This document shows positions 40,901 to 49,853 of a stretch of DNA of 50,727 nucleotides, piece after piece. Source of the stretch: Ruminococcus sp. (GTDB lineage Bacteria > Bacillota > Clostridia > Oscillospirales > Ruminococcaceae); NCBI GenBank assembly GCA_017513795.1, contig JAFXEJ010000037.1, positions 1-50,727 on the forward strand, in the 5' to 3' direction. The notes under the pieces were generated by a model that ran no database searches, was not told where the DNA came from, and saw only the letters and a list, made by a program, of their open reading frames with translations. Made by a program: the position numbers and the translations under genes. Position 1 is the first letter of the stretch. The number at the start of each line of letters is the position of its first letter.

Positions 40901-41986
40901 ATGAAAAAATATCTCTCTGCTATTGCCATGACGCTTGTCATGACTTGTACGGTCACAGCTTGCGGAGCGAATAAGAGTTCTGATGTTTCATCAAAAGAAA
41001 ATGTTTCTGAATCGATGAGCGAACTGGCAGATTCTTCTGATAAAGCTGTTTATGATACCTATGAAGAAGCTCTTGCGGCATATTATGAATATGTTGCTGC
41101 TAAGGATTATGACGCTGCTTTGTCCGTTATGTTGCCGGAAAGTGCCTGCAGTCTGATCAAATACATGAAGTCAGAAGATGAGATTGTTGAGGAATGTTTT
41201 TATGATTGGTGGGATATCAACAAGAAGCTCTATTTTGATGAAGTAGTCTCTGAAATACAAATGGATGATGCTGAAAAACAGGAGTATTGCAATGAAATCA
41301 ATGCAGAATTATATTGCTACTTAAAAATCAGCGAAAAATATGAGCAGTTTCCTCCGGCTGAAAAACTGGAAGAGGAAATAAGCGAATTGTATGATCAGGT
41401 CTGGATAACACCTCGGCAAACAAACTGCCCCAATTACATTTCAGATATCCGTAATGTGAAAGTCCACCTCACCACAACTCATGATGTAGATATATACCAT
41501 ACAGCTTTTGTTTATCTGATAGACGGCGAGGGCTGGCGGGTAATCAGGATAGAGGATGACCCAAAGGAAGAATGGGAGAAAAAAATAACCTCAATTGCTG
41601 ATATGGGGCATGATGTATGGACTTCTTCCTTAGATTTAGTAAACGAATATATTTCTGAAAATAAATTCGGGCTTGCTGAAAAAGATTGGACTAAGACTTG
41701 TGCGATATCCACTGTTCCTGATTTCTGTTATAATTTTGATAAAGAAGCTGCTCTGGAATTTTGTGAAGATATTTATTCAGATGTTGATGGTGCAGAAAAA
41801 TACGATTTCTTTATTGCATTTTCTGGAAGCACTATGACTGATATAATCATCTGTTCTAAGGATGATCATAAAAATATATGTATTACCCCTTCAGGAAGTA
41901 TTGATATCGGTGATGAATATGAAAACGCATCTGACTTGACTTTTGAGAAAGCATGTCAGCTTTATCTGGAAAATTTTCCATCCTGA
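40901..41986 (+). CDS. Lipoprotein of unknown function
   Basis: About 361 residues. The signal peptide MKKYLSAIAMTLVMTCTVTAC ends in a lipobox with Cys21. A Ser-rich linker and a region DTYEEALAAYYEYVAAKDYDAALSVMLP (a DUF4878/NTF2-like start) follow. The remainder is acidic and aromatic-rich, with no catalytic motif recognised. An ATG at 40883 overlaps the aminotransferase stop (ATGA) and would add six residues ahead of the signal peptide; 40901 gives a cleaner signal. Coupled translation with the aminotransferase is likely. Terminator follows. Confidence 0.75.
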   Translation: MKKYLSAIAMTLVMTCTVTACGANKSSDVSSKENVSESMSELADSSDKAVYDTYEEALAAYYEYVAAKDYDAALSVMLPESACSLIKYMKSEDEIVEECFYDWWDINKKLYFDEVVSEIQMDDAEKQEYCNEINAELYCYLKISEKYEQFPPAEKLEEEISELYDQVWITPRQTNCPNYISDIRNVKVHLTTTHDVDIYHTAFVYLIDGEGWRVIRIEDDPKEEWEKKITSIADMGHDVWTSSLDLVNEYISENKFGLAEKDWTKTCAISTVPDFCYNFDKEAALEFCEDIYSDVDGAEKYDFFIAFSGSTMTDIIICSKDDHKNICITPSGSIDIGDEYENASDLTFEKACQLYLENFPS

Positions 41987-41995
41987 GTATAATAA

Positions 41996-42023
41996 AAAAC
42001 CTGTCCTTTCCGGACAGGTTTTG
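41996..42023. terminator. Bidirectional terminator between the lipoprotein and trpA
   Basis: AAAAACCTGTCC-tttcc-GGACAGGTTTTG: perfect 8-bp core extended by A/T pairs, with T-rich tails on both strands. Confidence 0.85.
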
Positions 42024-42040
42024 TTTTTTAAGTGAAGTTT

Positions 42041-42796
42041 TTAAAGTGATATTTTTGCTGATTTCACATATTCGCCTACATAGGACACAGCATCTTTTCC
42101 GTGAGCTTCAATAAGGCTTATAACAGCAGTTCCGGCGATTACTCCGTCTGAAACAGAAGGAATATCGTCTGTCTTGTCTGAATCAGTATTCATTACGCAT
42201 GGAACATCAGTGTTCTCACGAATAACGCTTATCATTTCTGCTGGATCAGATACGATTCCGATGTTGCTGTCATTGGAATTACCGGATATGAGGTAGATGA
42301 AGCCTTCTGCTTCTTTGGCGATCATTGCAATTCTTGCAGCCGGTGCCGGTGCAATGATTGAAATAATATCAATGCCGCATTCTTTTGCTGTGTCGGAAAA
42401 TTCACGTTTCTCCTCAAAAGGAACATCATGGATTATAATCCCGTCAATTTCTGCTTTCTGACATTCTGTCATAAAACGCTCGATTCCATAAGAAAATACC
42501 ACGTTAGCATATGTCATGAAAACAAATGGGATTTTAACATTGTTACGGAGTTCCTTGACAAAATCGAATATCTTGTCAGTAGTAACTCCTCCGGCAAGAG
42601 CTCTGAGACTTGCGTCCTGAACTACAGGACCTTCTGCTGTCGGATCAGAGAAAGGGATTCCGAAAATGATTATATCTGCGCCGTTTGCAGCTGCTGCACG
42701 AGCAACTTCAGCAGTTGTATTCAGATCGGGATCTCCGCAGGTTATAAACGGAATAAATGCTCTTTTGTCTGTAAATGCAGATCTGATTTTACTCAT
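42041..42796 (-). CDS. trpA: Tryptophan synthase alpha chain, divergent at catalytic loops
   Basis: Recognisable TrpA of 251 residues ([61 protein letters not shown]) that would cleave indole-3-glycerol phosphate. Several active-site elements differ. The catalytic Glu (E. coli Glu49, in ELGIPFSDP) is Ile44 here (III-F-GIP); Asp60 is Glu55 (a change common in Clostridia); the loop-6 GVTG segment reads NSNDSNIG; and the phosphate-binding GFGIS segment reads NTDSD. The protein may be a non-catalytic partner of TrpB. The ATG at 42796 has GGGGAGG upstream and overlaps the trpB end by 8 bp. Confidence 0.88.
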   Translation of the reverse strand: MSKIRSAFTDKRAFIPFITCGDPDLNTTAEVARAAAANGADIIIFGIPFSDPTAEGPVVQDASLRALAGGVTTDKIFDFVKELRNNVKIPFVFMTYANVVFSYGIERFMTECQKAEIDGIIIHDVPFEEKREFSDTAKECGIDIISIIAPAPAARIAMIAKEAEGFIYLISGNSNDSNIGIVSDPAEMISVIRENTDVPCVMNTDSDKTDDIPSVSDGVIAGTAVISLIEAHGKDAVSYVGEYVKSAKISL

Positions 42797-43976
42797 AAAG
42801 ATCCTCCCCTCTGTATCTTGCAATTGCAGCACAGTCCTTGTCGCCTCTGCCGGAAATTGTAATAATAATTATTTTGTCTTTGCCCATAGTAGGAGCAAGC
42901 TTGATTGCATGAGCAACAGCGTGTGATGATTCAATTGCAGGAATGATTCCCTCTGTTCTTGAAAGATATTCAAAAGCGTCTACAGCTTCATCGTCAGTAA
43001 CCGGAACATACTGCGCACGTCCGAGATCGTGGAGATATGAATGCTCAGGTCCTACACCGGGATAGTCAAGTCCGGCTGAAATTGAATATACAGGAGCAAT
43101 CTGACCGTATTCATCCTGACAGAAATATGACTTCATGCCGTGGAAAATTCCGACGCTTCCTGTATTGAAGGTTGCAGCAGTTTCAAATGTGTCTATTCCC
43201 CTGCCGGCTGCTTCACATCCAATAAGCTGTACGCTTTCATCTGGAATGAAGTGGTAGAAGCTTCCGATAGCGTTTGAACCGCCGCCTACACAGGCGATTA
43301 CCGCATCAGGAAGACGTCCTTCCTTTTCGAGTATCTGTGCTCTTGCTTCACGGGAAATAAGAGCCTGAAAATCACGGACAATTGTGGGGAACGGATGAGG
43401 TCCGACTGCGGAACCAAGACAATAGTGTGTATCTTCAATTCTAGTTGTCCATTCTCTCATAGCCTCAGAAACTGCATCCTTGAGGGTTGCTGTTCCGGAT
43501 GTTACGGGAATAACTTCAGCACCAAGAAGTTTCATTCTGTATACATTAAGTGCCTGACGGATAGTGTCTTCCTTGCCCATATATACAACGCATTCCATGT
43601 CGAGAAGTGCAGCTGCTGTAGCAGAAGCAACACCGTGCTGACCAGCGCCTGTTTCAGCGATAAGACGCTTTTTACCCATTTTCTTTGCAAGGAGTGCCTG
43701 ACCAAGAACGTTGTTTACCTTGTGTGAACCGGTGTGATTGAGATCCTCACGCTTGAGATAAATCTTTGCACCGCCGAGATCCTTTGTCATTTTCTCTGCG
43801 TAGTAGAGCATAGAAGGTCTGCCGGCATATTCGTTGAGAAGCTTTGTGAGTTCACGATTAAATTCCGGATCATTCTTGTAATGATTATAGGCTTCTTCGA
43901 GTTCGTTGATAGCATTCATGAGGATTTCAGGGAGATACTGACCTCCGTGAACGCCGAATCTTCCTTTTGATTCCAT
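42789..43976 (-). CDS. trpB: Tryptophan synthase beta chain
   Basis: PLP enzyme joining indole and serine to make tryptophan. 395 residues, standard TrpB1 length: [14 protein letters not shown] at the N-terminus, the PLP lysine in [15 protein letters not shown], catalytic Glu in [11 protein letters not shown], phosphate-binding [10 protein letters not shown], and [12 protein letters not shown] near the C-terminus. All key residues are intact, unlike in the trpA product. Transcribed from a promoter and T-box leader upstream and overlapping trpA. No other trp genes are nearby, so the pair may work mainly with salvaged indole (inference). Confidence 0.96.
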   Translation of the reverse strand: MESKGRFGVHGGQYLPEILMNAINELEEAYNHYKNDPEFNRELTKLLNEYAGRPSMLYYAEKMTKDLGGAKIYLKREDLNHTGSHKVNNVLGQALLAKKMGKKRLIAETGAGQHGVASATAAALLDMECVVYMGKEDTIRQALNVYRMKLLGAEVIPVTSGTATLKDAVSEAMREWTTRIEDTHYCLGSAVGPHPFPTIVRDFQALISREARAQILEKEGRLPDAVIACVGGGSNAIGSFYHFIPDESVQLIGCEAAGRGIDTFETAATFNTGSVGIFHGMKSYFCQDEYGQIAPVYSISAGLDYPGVGPEHSYLHDLGRAQYVPVTDDEAVDAFEYLSRTEGIIPAIESSHAVAHAIKLAPTMGKDKIIIITISGRGDKDCAAIARYRGEDLYE

Positions 43977-44036
43977 ACAAAATCGTTCCTTTCAAAATAA
44001 TATATAAATAATATTCAGATATTAAAATCAGAAAAC

Positions 44037-44325
44037 AAAAAAGTCCCTGACAGAAATATCTGTCAAGGACGAATAATCATTATCCGCGGTACCACCTTGA
44101 TTTACAGCAAACGCTGTACACTTAGCAGGATACAAGCATATCCCCGATATTTAACGCATATCAGACGTTGCAGAATACTCTGAATCAGATACATAACTGA
44201 ATCCGAAACATTTCACTGCACCCTCGGCGGCCCATTTGCTGAACTGTTTTTCGCCCGGATCACAGCACCCCGGACTCTCTGTGCAAGCATATTCAGCTTT
44301 ATCCCCGCTTCAACGGTTTCTATAA
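44037..44325 (-). ncRNA. T-box leader (probably Trp-specific) of trpBA
   Basis: The minus-strand leader contains the T-box GGTGGTACCGCGG (44084-44096) that pairs with the uncharged tRNA 3' end, then a terminator (GTCCTTGACAG / CTGTCAGGGAC with T6, 44037-44070). Stem I with an AGAGAG-type bulge occupies about 44200-44320. The likely specifier is TGG (Trp) at 44232-44234, matching the genes controlled. Confidence 0.92.
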
Positions 44326-44328
44326 TAT

Positions 44329-44357
44329 ATTATAGCATCGTTTTTTTTAAATGTCAA
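44329..44357 (-). promoter_or_regulatory. Promoter of the trpBA T-box transcript
   Basis: Minus-strand TTGACA (44352-44357), 17 bp, TATAAT (44329-44334). Confidence 0.88.
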
Positions 44358-44377
44358 TAGGAAAATTTAATTTTTAT

Positions 44378-44854
44378 TCAGATTTTTTTCATAAGTACAA
44401 CGGAATGTGCGGAAATTCCAAGTTTTTCGCCGGTGAATCCGAGCTTTTCCTCTGTTGTAGCCTTAACGCTTATCTGAGAGATATCGCATCCGCAGACAAC
44501 TGCGATTCTTTCACGCATCTGAATGATATACGGAGCAAGCTTCGGAGCCTGTGCAATAATTGTAGAATCAATATTTCCGATGACATAGCCTTTTTCACGG
44601 CATACCTCGCATACCTTTTCAAAAAGCTTTGCACTGTCTGCATCCTTGAAGCTATCGTCGTTATCAGGGAAAAGATGTCCGATATCTCCGAGAGCGAGTG
44701 CTCCAAGCATTGCATCCATTATTGCATGAAGCAGCACATCGGCATCTGAATGACCGAGAAGACCGACTGTGTGCGGTATTTCCACGCCGCCAAGAATAAG
44801 TTTTCTTCCTTCAACAAGACGATGAACATCATAACCATGACCTATTCTGAACAT
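44378..44854 (-). CDS. ispF: 2-C-methyl-D-erythritol 2,4-cyclodiphosphate synthase
   Basis: Fifth step of the MEP isoprenoid pathway. 158 residues, the usual size. Zinc ligands lie in GHGYDVHRL (residues 5-13) and [17 protein letters not shown]; the family block [18 protein letters not shown] follows. [23 protein letters not shown] ends the protein. It begins 1 bp after the ispD stop, so the two are translated together. The enzymes are separate here, not fused as in some bacteria. Confidence 0.96.
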   Translation of the reverse strand: MFRIGHGYDVHRLVEGRKLILGGVEIPHTVGLLGHSDADVLLHAIMDAMLGALALGDIGHLFPDNDDSFKDADSAKLFEKVCEVCREKGYVIGNIDSTIIAQAPKLAPYIIQMRERIAVVCGCDISQISVKATTEEKLGFTGEKLGISAHSVVLMKKI

Positions 44855-44855
44855 A

Positions 44856-45542
44856 TTATTTCTCCTTTCTCATTGCAAGAAATACTTCTGCAAGACGTAT
44901 ATCTTCAGGAGTAGTAATTTTAATATTTGTATAATCTCCGGTAGTCATTGCGATTTTTCCGCCGATAGCTTCGACAAGCTGACAGTCGTCAGTAAAATCA
45001 AGATTGTGTTCAAGAGCAAAATCAATTCCCTCGAAGTAGAGCCTGCGCTTGAATACTTGCGGAGTCTGCGTGATATAGAGCTTTTTTCTTGGCGGAGTAT
45101 CAACCACAAGTCCGTCGTCAACAGTCTTTATTGTATCTTTTACAGGTACTCCGAGTGCAGCGCCACCGAAAATTCCGGCATCTTTGATAACTTTTTCGAT
45201 ATGTTCGGGATTTACAAGAGGACGTGCTCCGTCATGAACTGCGATAAGCTCTGTATCAGCAGAAATACAGCGCACACCATTGATAACGCTCTCCTGACGT
45301 GTGCTTCCGCCGACGGTGCAGGCTGTCAGCTTTGTGATTCCAGCCGTCTGAGCTTCTTCCTTTATATGAGGAATGTCATCCTCTCTTGCAACTATTATGA
45401 TTTCTCTGACACTTGTACATTCCTGAAATGCCTGCATGGTAACACCAATTACAAGACGATCTCCAAGAGGCAGAAGAATTTTATTTACGCCGCCCATTCT
45501 TGTGGAATTTCCGGCGCATACTATAATAACAGATGTATCCAT
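44856..45542 (-). CDS. ispD: 2-C-methyl-D-erythritol 4-phosphate cytidylyltransferase
   Basis: Third step of the MEP pathway: CTP plus MEP gives CDP-ME. About 228 residues. The nucleotide-binding start is [24 protein letters not shown] (with the usual Ala-Ala-Gly replaced by Cys-Ala-Gly), then [24 protein letters not shown] and [12 protein letters not shown]. The frame is open 48 nt further up, but the ATG at 45542 begins the conserved domain and sits just after AAAGAG. Promoter divergent from the riboflavin operon. Confidence 0.95.
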   Translation of the reverse strand: MDTSVIIVCAGNSTRMGGVNKILLPLGDRLVIGVTMQAFQECTSVREIIIVAREDDIPHIKEEAQTAGITKLTACTVGGSTRQESVINGVRCISADTELIAVHDGARPLVNPEHIEKVIKDAGIFGGAALGVPVKDTIKTVDDGLVVDTPPRKKLYITQTPQVFKRRLYFEGIDFALEHNLDFTDDCQLVEAIGGKIAMTTGDYTNIKITTPEDIRLAEVFLAMRKEK

Positions 45543-45578
45543 TATATCAACTCTTTCACTTAGTATAAATCTTATTTT

Positions 45579-45607
45579 ATTATACATCATTTATCTATTT
45601 TTGTCAA
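45579..45607 (-). promoter_or_regulatory. Promoter of ispDF
   Basis: Minus-strand TTGACA (45602-45607), 17 bp, TATAAT (45579-45584): full consensus. Confidence 0.85.
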
Positions 45608-45624
45608 TAAATGCAATTCTGTGC

Positions 45625-45653
45625 TTGACAAAAAAATATCAGCGTGATATAAT
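45625..45653 (+). promoter_or_regulatory. Promoter of the riboflavin operon
   Basis: TTGACA (45625-45630), 17 bp, TATAAT (45648-45653): full consensus, just before the FMN aptamer. The 45543-45872 gap is filled by the two divergent promoters, the riboswitch and its terminator. Confidence 0.9.
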
Positions 45654-45660
45654 AATGTAT

Positions 45661-45860
45661 ATCTTCAGGGCAGGGTGAAATTCCCTACCGGCAGTAAGGA
45701 CTTTGTCCATAGCCTGCGAGCCTCAATGAGGTTGATCCGGTGAGATTCCGGAGCCGACGGTTACGCCTGTTTACAGGCTCAAAGTCCGGATGAAAGAAGA
45801 CAGATATTTACTGTAATTATACAGGATTTGCTGCCTCCGGATATAAACGGAGGCTTTTTA
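45661..45860 (+). ncRNA. FMN riboswitch (RFN element) with terminator
   Basis: The aptamer spans about 45661-45806 with the conserved AGGGCAGGGTGAAATTCCCT, CCGGCAGTAAGG, GCCTGCGAGCC, TGATCCGGTGAGATTCCGG, GCCGACGGT and AGTCCGGATGAAAGAAGA; P1 is ATCTTC/GAAGA. The platform ends in a terminator GCCTCCG-N8-CGGAGGC then TTTTTATT (45833-45861). FMN should stop transcription of the rib genes. Confidence 0.97.
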
Positions 45861-45872
45861 TTTGGAGGTCTT

Positions 45873-46985
45873 ATGAATCATAACGACTTTATGAAAAAAG
45901 CGTTATCCCTTGCTGAAAAAGGAATGGGATTTGTCTCCCCTAACCCTATGGTAGGAGCAGTAATTGTTAGGGACGGAATAATTATCGGTTCCGGCTGGCA
46001 TAGAAAATACGGCGAGCTTCATGCTGAAAGAAACGCTTTTGCTGACTGCGATTCCCGTAATATTGACTGCAACGGCGCAGATATGTACGTCACGCTTGAA
46101 CCATGCTGTCACTATGGGAAAACTCCACCATGTACAGAAGCTATAATCGAACATGGTATAAAGCGTGTGTTTATAGGTTCGTCTGATCCTAATCCGCTTG
46201 TTGCCGGAAAGGGAGCAAAAATTCTCCGTGAGCATGGAATTGAAGTTTATGAGGGTATACTCAGGGAAGAATGCGACGAGCTTAACCGGATATTTTTCCA
46301 TTTTATAACGACAGGTCTGCCTTATGTCACTATGAAATACGCTATGACGATTGACGGAAAAATCGCTTGCTATACTGGGGAATCAAAATGGATTACCGGT
46401 GAGGAATCACGTCATGATGTTCAGATACAGCGGCTTCGTCATTCTGCAATTATGGTTGGTGTGGGAACTGTTCTTGCTGATGATCCTATGCTTAACTGCC
46501 GTCTGGAAAATGGACGAGATCCGATACGCATCATATGTGATTCTACACTGAGAACTCCTCTTGAAAGCAATATTGTTTGTACTGCGGAGAGCATTCCGAC
46601 AATAATAGCAACGATATCTGAAGATGAAAAGTGCATTCGTGAATACGAAGAACGAGGATGTCGTATATTAAAAACATCTTCGGAAAACGGGAAAGTCAAT
46701 CTCAGGGAGCTTATGACTGCTCTCGGAAAAGAAAAGATAGACAGTATACTCCTTGAAGGCGGCGCTGAAATGAACTGGTCTGCTCTTGAATCTGGTATTG
46801 TCAGCAGTGTTCTCACCTATATTTCTCCTAAGATATTCGGCGGAAAGGATGCTAAATCCCCTGTTTCCGGAACTGGAATTCCCCAACCTGACGGCGCATT
46901 CATGCTCGAAAAAAGCAGTATAACTTACATTGGTGATGATATTCTTATAGAAAGCAGGGTGAAAAATGTTTACGGGAATAGTTGA
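45873..46985 (+). CDS. ribD: Bifunctional diaminohydroxyphosphoribosylaminopyrimidine deaminase / 5-amino-6-(5-phosphoribosylamino)uracil reductase
   Basis: Second and third steps of riboflavin synthesis. About 370 residues: an N-terminal zinc deaminase with HAERNAFADC and TLEPCCHYGKTPPCTEAI, and a C-terminal DHFR-like reductase (KYAMTIDGKIACYTGESKWITGEESR, MVGVGTVLADDPMLNCR, SILLEGGAEMNWSAL). The frame starts earlier inside the riboswitch terminator; the ATG at 45873 with GGAGG 5-6 nt upstream is right. First gene of the operon; its end overlaps ribE by 20 bp. Confidence 0.95.
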   Translation: MNHNDFMKKALSLAEKGMGFVSPNPMVGAVIVRDGIIIGSGWHRKYGELHAERNAFADCDSRNIDCNGADMYVTLEPCCHYGKTPPCTEAIIEHGIKRVFIGSSDPNPLVAGKGAKILREHGIEVYEGILREECDELNRIFFHFITTGLPYVTMKYAMTIDGKIACYTGESKWITGEESRHDVQIQRLRHSAIMVGVGTVLADDPMLNCRLENGRDPIRIICDSTLRTPLESNIVCTAESIPTIIATISEDEKCIREYEERGCRILKTSSENGKVNLRELMTALGKEKIDSILLEGGAEMNWSALESGIVSSVLTYISPKIFGGKDAKSPVSGTGIPQPDGAFMLEKSSITYIGDDILIESRVKNVYGNS

Positions 46986-47613
46986 AGAAATGGGCATTGT
47001 AAAGTCTGTGCAGCACGGAGCAGTCTCATCTTTCGTTGAAATTAAGGCGGAAACTGTGCTTTCAGACGCTCATATAGGCGACAGCATTGCAGTAAATGGC
47101 GTATGCCTTACAGTAACAGATATCACCGTTGATTCCTTTCGTGCTGACGTAATGAATGAAACTCTTAAACGTTCCTCACTCGGAGATCTCAGACAGGGAA
47201 GCAATGTGAATCTTGAACGTGCAATGTCTGCAAACGGACGCTTCGGCGGTCATATAGTATCAGGTCATATTGACGGAACAGGGACTATCACTGATATAAA
47301 AAAAGACGGAATCGCAGTATGGTACACGATAACAACATCATCGGAAATATTACGCTATATCGTCGAAAAAGGTTCTGTTGCCATTGACGGTATAAGTCTG
47401 ACTGTCGCTGATGTTTCGGATTCGGATTTTAAGATATCGGTAATTCCGCATACTGCTGCACAGACGGTTCTTGGATTCAAAAAATCCGGCGATATCGTAA
47501 ATATTGAAAATGATATTATCGGAAAATATGTAGAAAAACTTATGAAATCCGGCGAAAATAAAACAGAAAAAAGCCGCATTACTATGGATTTTCTTGCAGA
47601 AAACGGATTTTAA
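46966..47613 (+). CDS. ribE: Riboflavin synthase, alpha subunit
   Basis: Final step: dismutation of two 6,7-dimethyl-8-ribityllumazines to riboflavin. 215 residues as two lumazine-binding barrels: MFTGIVEEMG...VNGVCLTVTDI...FRADVMNETLKRSSLG...HIVSGHIDGTG, then the repeat with VAIDGISLTVADV...FKISVIPHTAAQTVLG. The signature MFTGIVEE is exact. Overlaps ribD by 20 bp, implying coupled translation. Often named ribC in Bacillus. Confidence 0.96.
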   Translation: MFTGIVEEMGIVKSVQHGAVSSFVEIKAETVLSDAHIGDSIAVNGVCLTVTDITVDSFRADVMNETLKRSSLGDLRQGSNVNLERAMSANGRFGGHIVSGHIDGTGTITDIKKDGIAVWYTITTSSEILRYIVEKGSVAIDGISLTVADVSDSDFKISVIPHTAAQTVLGFKKSGDIVNIENDIIGKYVEKLMKSGENKTEKSRITMDFLAENGF

Positions 47614-47625
47614 AGGAGGAAATTT

Positions 47626-48825
47626 ATGTTTCAGTACAATACAATTGAAGAAGCACTCGAAGCCCTCAGAAACGGCGAGATAATTCTTGTTACTGATGAT
47701 GAGGACAGAGAAAACGAAGGCGATATGATATGTGCTGCGCAGTTTGCTACAACTGAAAACGTCAATTTCATGGCGGCACATGCAAAGGGACTCATCTGCA
47801 TGCCAATGAGTATCGAACTAAGTCGGCGTCTTAGTCTTCCGCAGATGGTTGAAACCAATACCGACAATCACTGTACGGCTTTCACTGTATCCATAGATCA
47901 TGTTGAGACAACAACCGGAATTTCTGCCGAAGAACGTGGATTTACCGCAAGAATGACAGTTTCTCCCGATGCAAAGCCGCACGATTTTCGACGTCCAGGA
48001 CATATGTTTCCGCTGACTGCCAAGAAAAACGGTGTTCTTGAACGTGAGGGACACACAGAAGCTACTGTCGATCTCATGCGTCTTGCCGGACTTGAAGAAT
48101 GTGGACTTTGTTGCGAAATCATGCGTGATGACGGTACTATGATGCGTGCGGCTGAGCTTCAGGAAAAATCCGCTGAGTGGGGAATGAAATTCATAACTAT
48201 ACAGGCACTGAAAGAATACCGCAAGTGTCATGAGGTACTCGTGGAAAAGGTCGCTGATACGAAGCTTCCCACGAAATACGGGGAATTCCGTGCTATCGGT
48301 TACGTCAATAAGCTTAACGGTGAGCACCACGTTGCACTTGTCAAGGGGGATATCGGAAACGGTGAGGATATTCTCTGCCGTGTACATTCTGAGTGCCTTA
48401 CAGGCGATGCTTTCGGTTCTCTCAAATGCGACTGCGGTCAGCAGTTTGCGGCTGCAATGAGCAGTATCGAAAAGGAAGGACGTGGAATTCTTCTTTATAT
48501 GCGTCAGGAAGGCAGAGGAATCGGACTGATAAACAAGCTCCGTGCTTACGAGCTTCAGGACGGCGGTATGGATACGCTTGAAGCTAATCTTGCACTGGGA
48601 TTTCCCGGCGACATGAGGGAATACTATATCGGTGCGCAGATTCTTCGTGATCTTGGATGCAAAACGCTCCGGCTGCTTACGAATAATCCGGAGAAGATTT
48701 ATGGTCTTAACGGATTCGGCATTGATATCAAGGAACGTGTTGCAATTCAGGTAGATGCTACGGCTCATGACCTTTTCTATCTGAAAACAAAGCGTGACAA
48801 AATGGGACATATTCTCGATTATTAA
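47626..48825 (+). CDS. ribBA: 3,4-dihydroxy-2-butanone 4-phosphate synthase / GTP cyclohydrolase II
   Basis: Bifunctional entry enzyme of the riboflavin pathway, 399 residues. The N-terminal DHBP synthase shows [24 protein letters not shown] and RPGHMFPL with the acidic metal ligands. The C-terminal GTP cyclohydrolase II has the zinc cysteines in [20 protein letters not shown], then [17 protein letters not shown] and [16 protein letters not shown]. Both active sites look complete. Ribosome site AAAGGAGG, 12 bp after ribE. Confidence 0.97.
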   Translation: MFQYNTIEEALEALRNGEIILVTDDEDRENEGDMICAAQFATTENVNFMAAHAKGLICMPMSIELSRRLSLPQMVETNTDNHCTAFTVSIDHVETTTGISAEERGFTARMTVSPDAKPHDFRRPGHMFPLTAKKNGVLEREGHTEATVDLMRLAGLEECGLCCEIMRDDGTMMRAAELQEKSAEWGMKFITIQALKEYRKCHEVLVEKVADTKLPTKYGEFRAIGYVNKLNGEHHVALVKGDIGNGEDILCRVHSECLTGDAFGSLKCDCGQQFAAAMSSIEKEGRGILLYMRQEGRGIGLINKLRAYELQDGGMDTLEANLALGFPGDMREYYIGAQILRDLGCKTLRLLTNNPEKIYGLNGFGIDIKERVAIQVDATAHDLFYLKTKRDKMGHILDY

Positions 48826-48830
48826 TAGCT

Positions 48831-49373
48831 ATGAATGAAGCAATTATTATGAATATCATCAGCGGTTTTCCTCTGCTATGCGCTACATTTTTTTTAATAA
48901 TAATATTATCTAAAGCGACAAATGAAAAAAGAATGCTTATGAACTCAGTCGAGGAAAAAGTAGGGGTTCAGCTTATAACCTTTAATTTTGGCATAATCGT
49001 AGGCATCGTCGCTATGTTGGTGGTTCTTGTAGTAAGTATTTATTTTGGAGTTTACAATGGTATTGTCAGGAATAGCTTTACTGACCTTTTCTTAGGAATA
49101 ATGTGGGGGTCAGTTTCACTTATCTGGATTATTATTATTATTGTAATAAGCTGTGTTTTCAGATATACATGGATTACAGAAAAGGGTATCATTCTTACCG
49201 AACAATGCTTTACGTCAATGCATTCTCCTGAGTTTTATACCTGGAGTGTAAAGAAAAGTACACTTAAACTCTGCAATAAATCCAACGGAAAAAAGAAAAG
49301 TTACTATATTTCGGGAGATGTAAATGAAGCAATCTCTTTGCTTTCAAAATATTATGAAGAAAAGAAAATATAA
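48831..49373 (+). CDS. Small membrane protein of unknown function inside the riboflavin operon
   Basis: 180 residues with three predicted membrane segments, near residues 9-26 ([18 protein letters not shown]), 52-73 ([21 protein letters not shown]) and 88-110 ([23 protein letters not shown]). A soluble C-terminal part of about 65 residues ([34 protein letters not shown]) resembles the PH-like tail of some bacterial membrane proteins that read 'GI...W..I'. It does not resemble RibU, RibM or another known flavin transporter. It begins 5 bp after ribBA without a strong ribosome site, suggesting coupling, and precedes ribH by 14 bp. Confidence 0.75.
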   Translation: MNEAIIMNIISGFPLLCATFFLIIILSKATNEKRMLMNSVEEKVGVQLITFNFGIIVGIVAMLVVLVVSIYFGVYNGIVRNSFTDLFLGIMWGSVSLIWIIIIIVISCVFRYTWITEKGIILTEQCFTSMHSPEFYTWSVKKSTLKLCNKSNGKKKSYYISGDVNEAISLLSKYYEEKKI

Positions 49374-49387
49374 AAGGAGTATTTATT

Positions 49388-49852
49388 ATGAAAATTTTAG
49401 AAGGAAATCTTATTAACAACGACGCAAAAATCGGAATCGTAGTTGCACGATTCAACGAATTCATCACAAGCAAGCTTCTCGGCGGCGCAGTAGATACGCT
49501 TGTCCGTCACGGTATCAGTGATGATAATATCAGTGTTGCGTGGGTTCCCGGAGCATTTGAAATTCCGCTTATTGCAAAGAAAATGGCTCAGACAGGAAAT
49601 TACGACGCTGTAATCTGTCTCGGTGCTATCATCAGAGGAAGCACCTCACATTATGATCTTGTGTGCAATGAGGCTGCAAAGGGCGTTGCACAGGTTTCTC
49701 TTGAAGCAGGAATCCCTGTGATGTTCGGAGTAATCACAACTGAAAATATTGAGCAGGCTATCGAAAGAGCCGGTTCTAAGGCTGGAAACAAGGGTTCTGA
49801 GTGTGCTGAGGGGGCAATCGAAATGATTAACCTCTGCCGTAATATCAAGTAA
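49388..49852 (+). CDS. ribH: 6,7-dimethyl-8-ribityllumazine synthase
   Basis: Condenses 5-amino-6-ribitylaminouracil with DHBP to give the lumazine. 154 residues forming icosahedral or pentameric particles in the family. Motifs: [55 protein letters not shown] (with the catalytic His in the SHYD segment) and [16 protein letters not shown]. Ribosome site AAAGGAG. Stop codon 1 bp before the HAD gene. Confidence 0.97.
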   Translation: MKILEGNLINNDAKIGIVVARFNEFITSKLLGGAVDTLVRHGISDDNISVAWVPGAFEIPLIAKKMAQTGNYDAVICLGAIIRGSTSHYDLVCNEAAKGVAQVSLEAGIPVMFGVITTENIEQAIERAGSKAGNKGSECAEGAIEMINLCRNIK

Positions 49853-49853
49853 T

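Noticed and set aside
44037..44325. Unannotated small genes upstream of trpB
   Set aside because: The whole stretch is explained by the T-box leader with the canonical GGTGGTACCGCGG and terminator.
47818..48810. Long minus-strand frame (330 codons) antisense to ribBA
   Set aside because: No domain, no promoter or ribosome site, and it lies wholly over the well-conserved ribBA gene.
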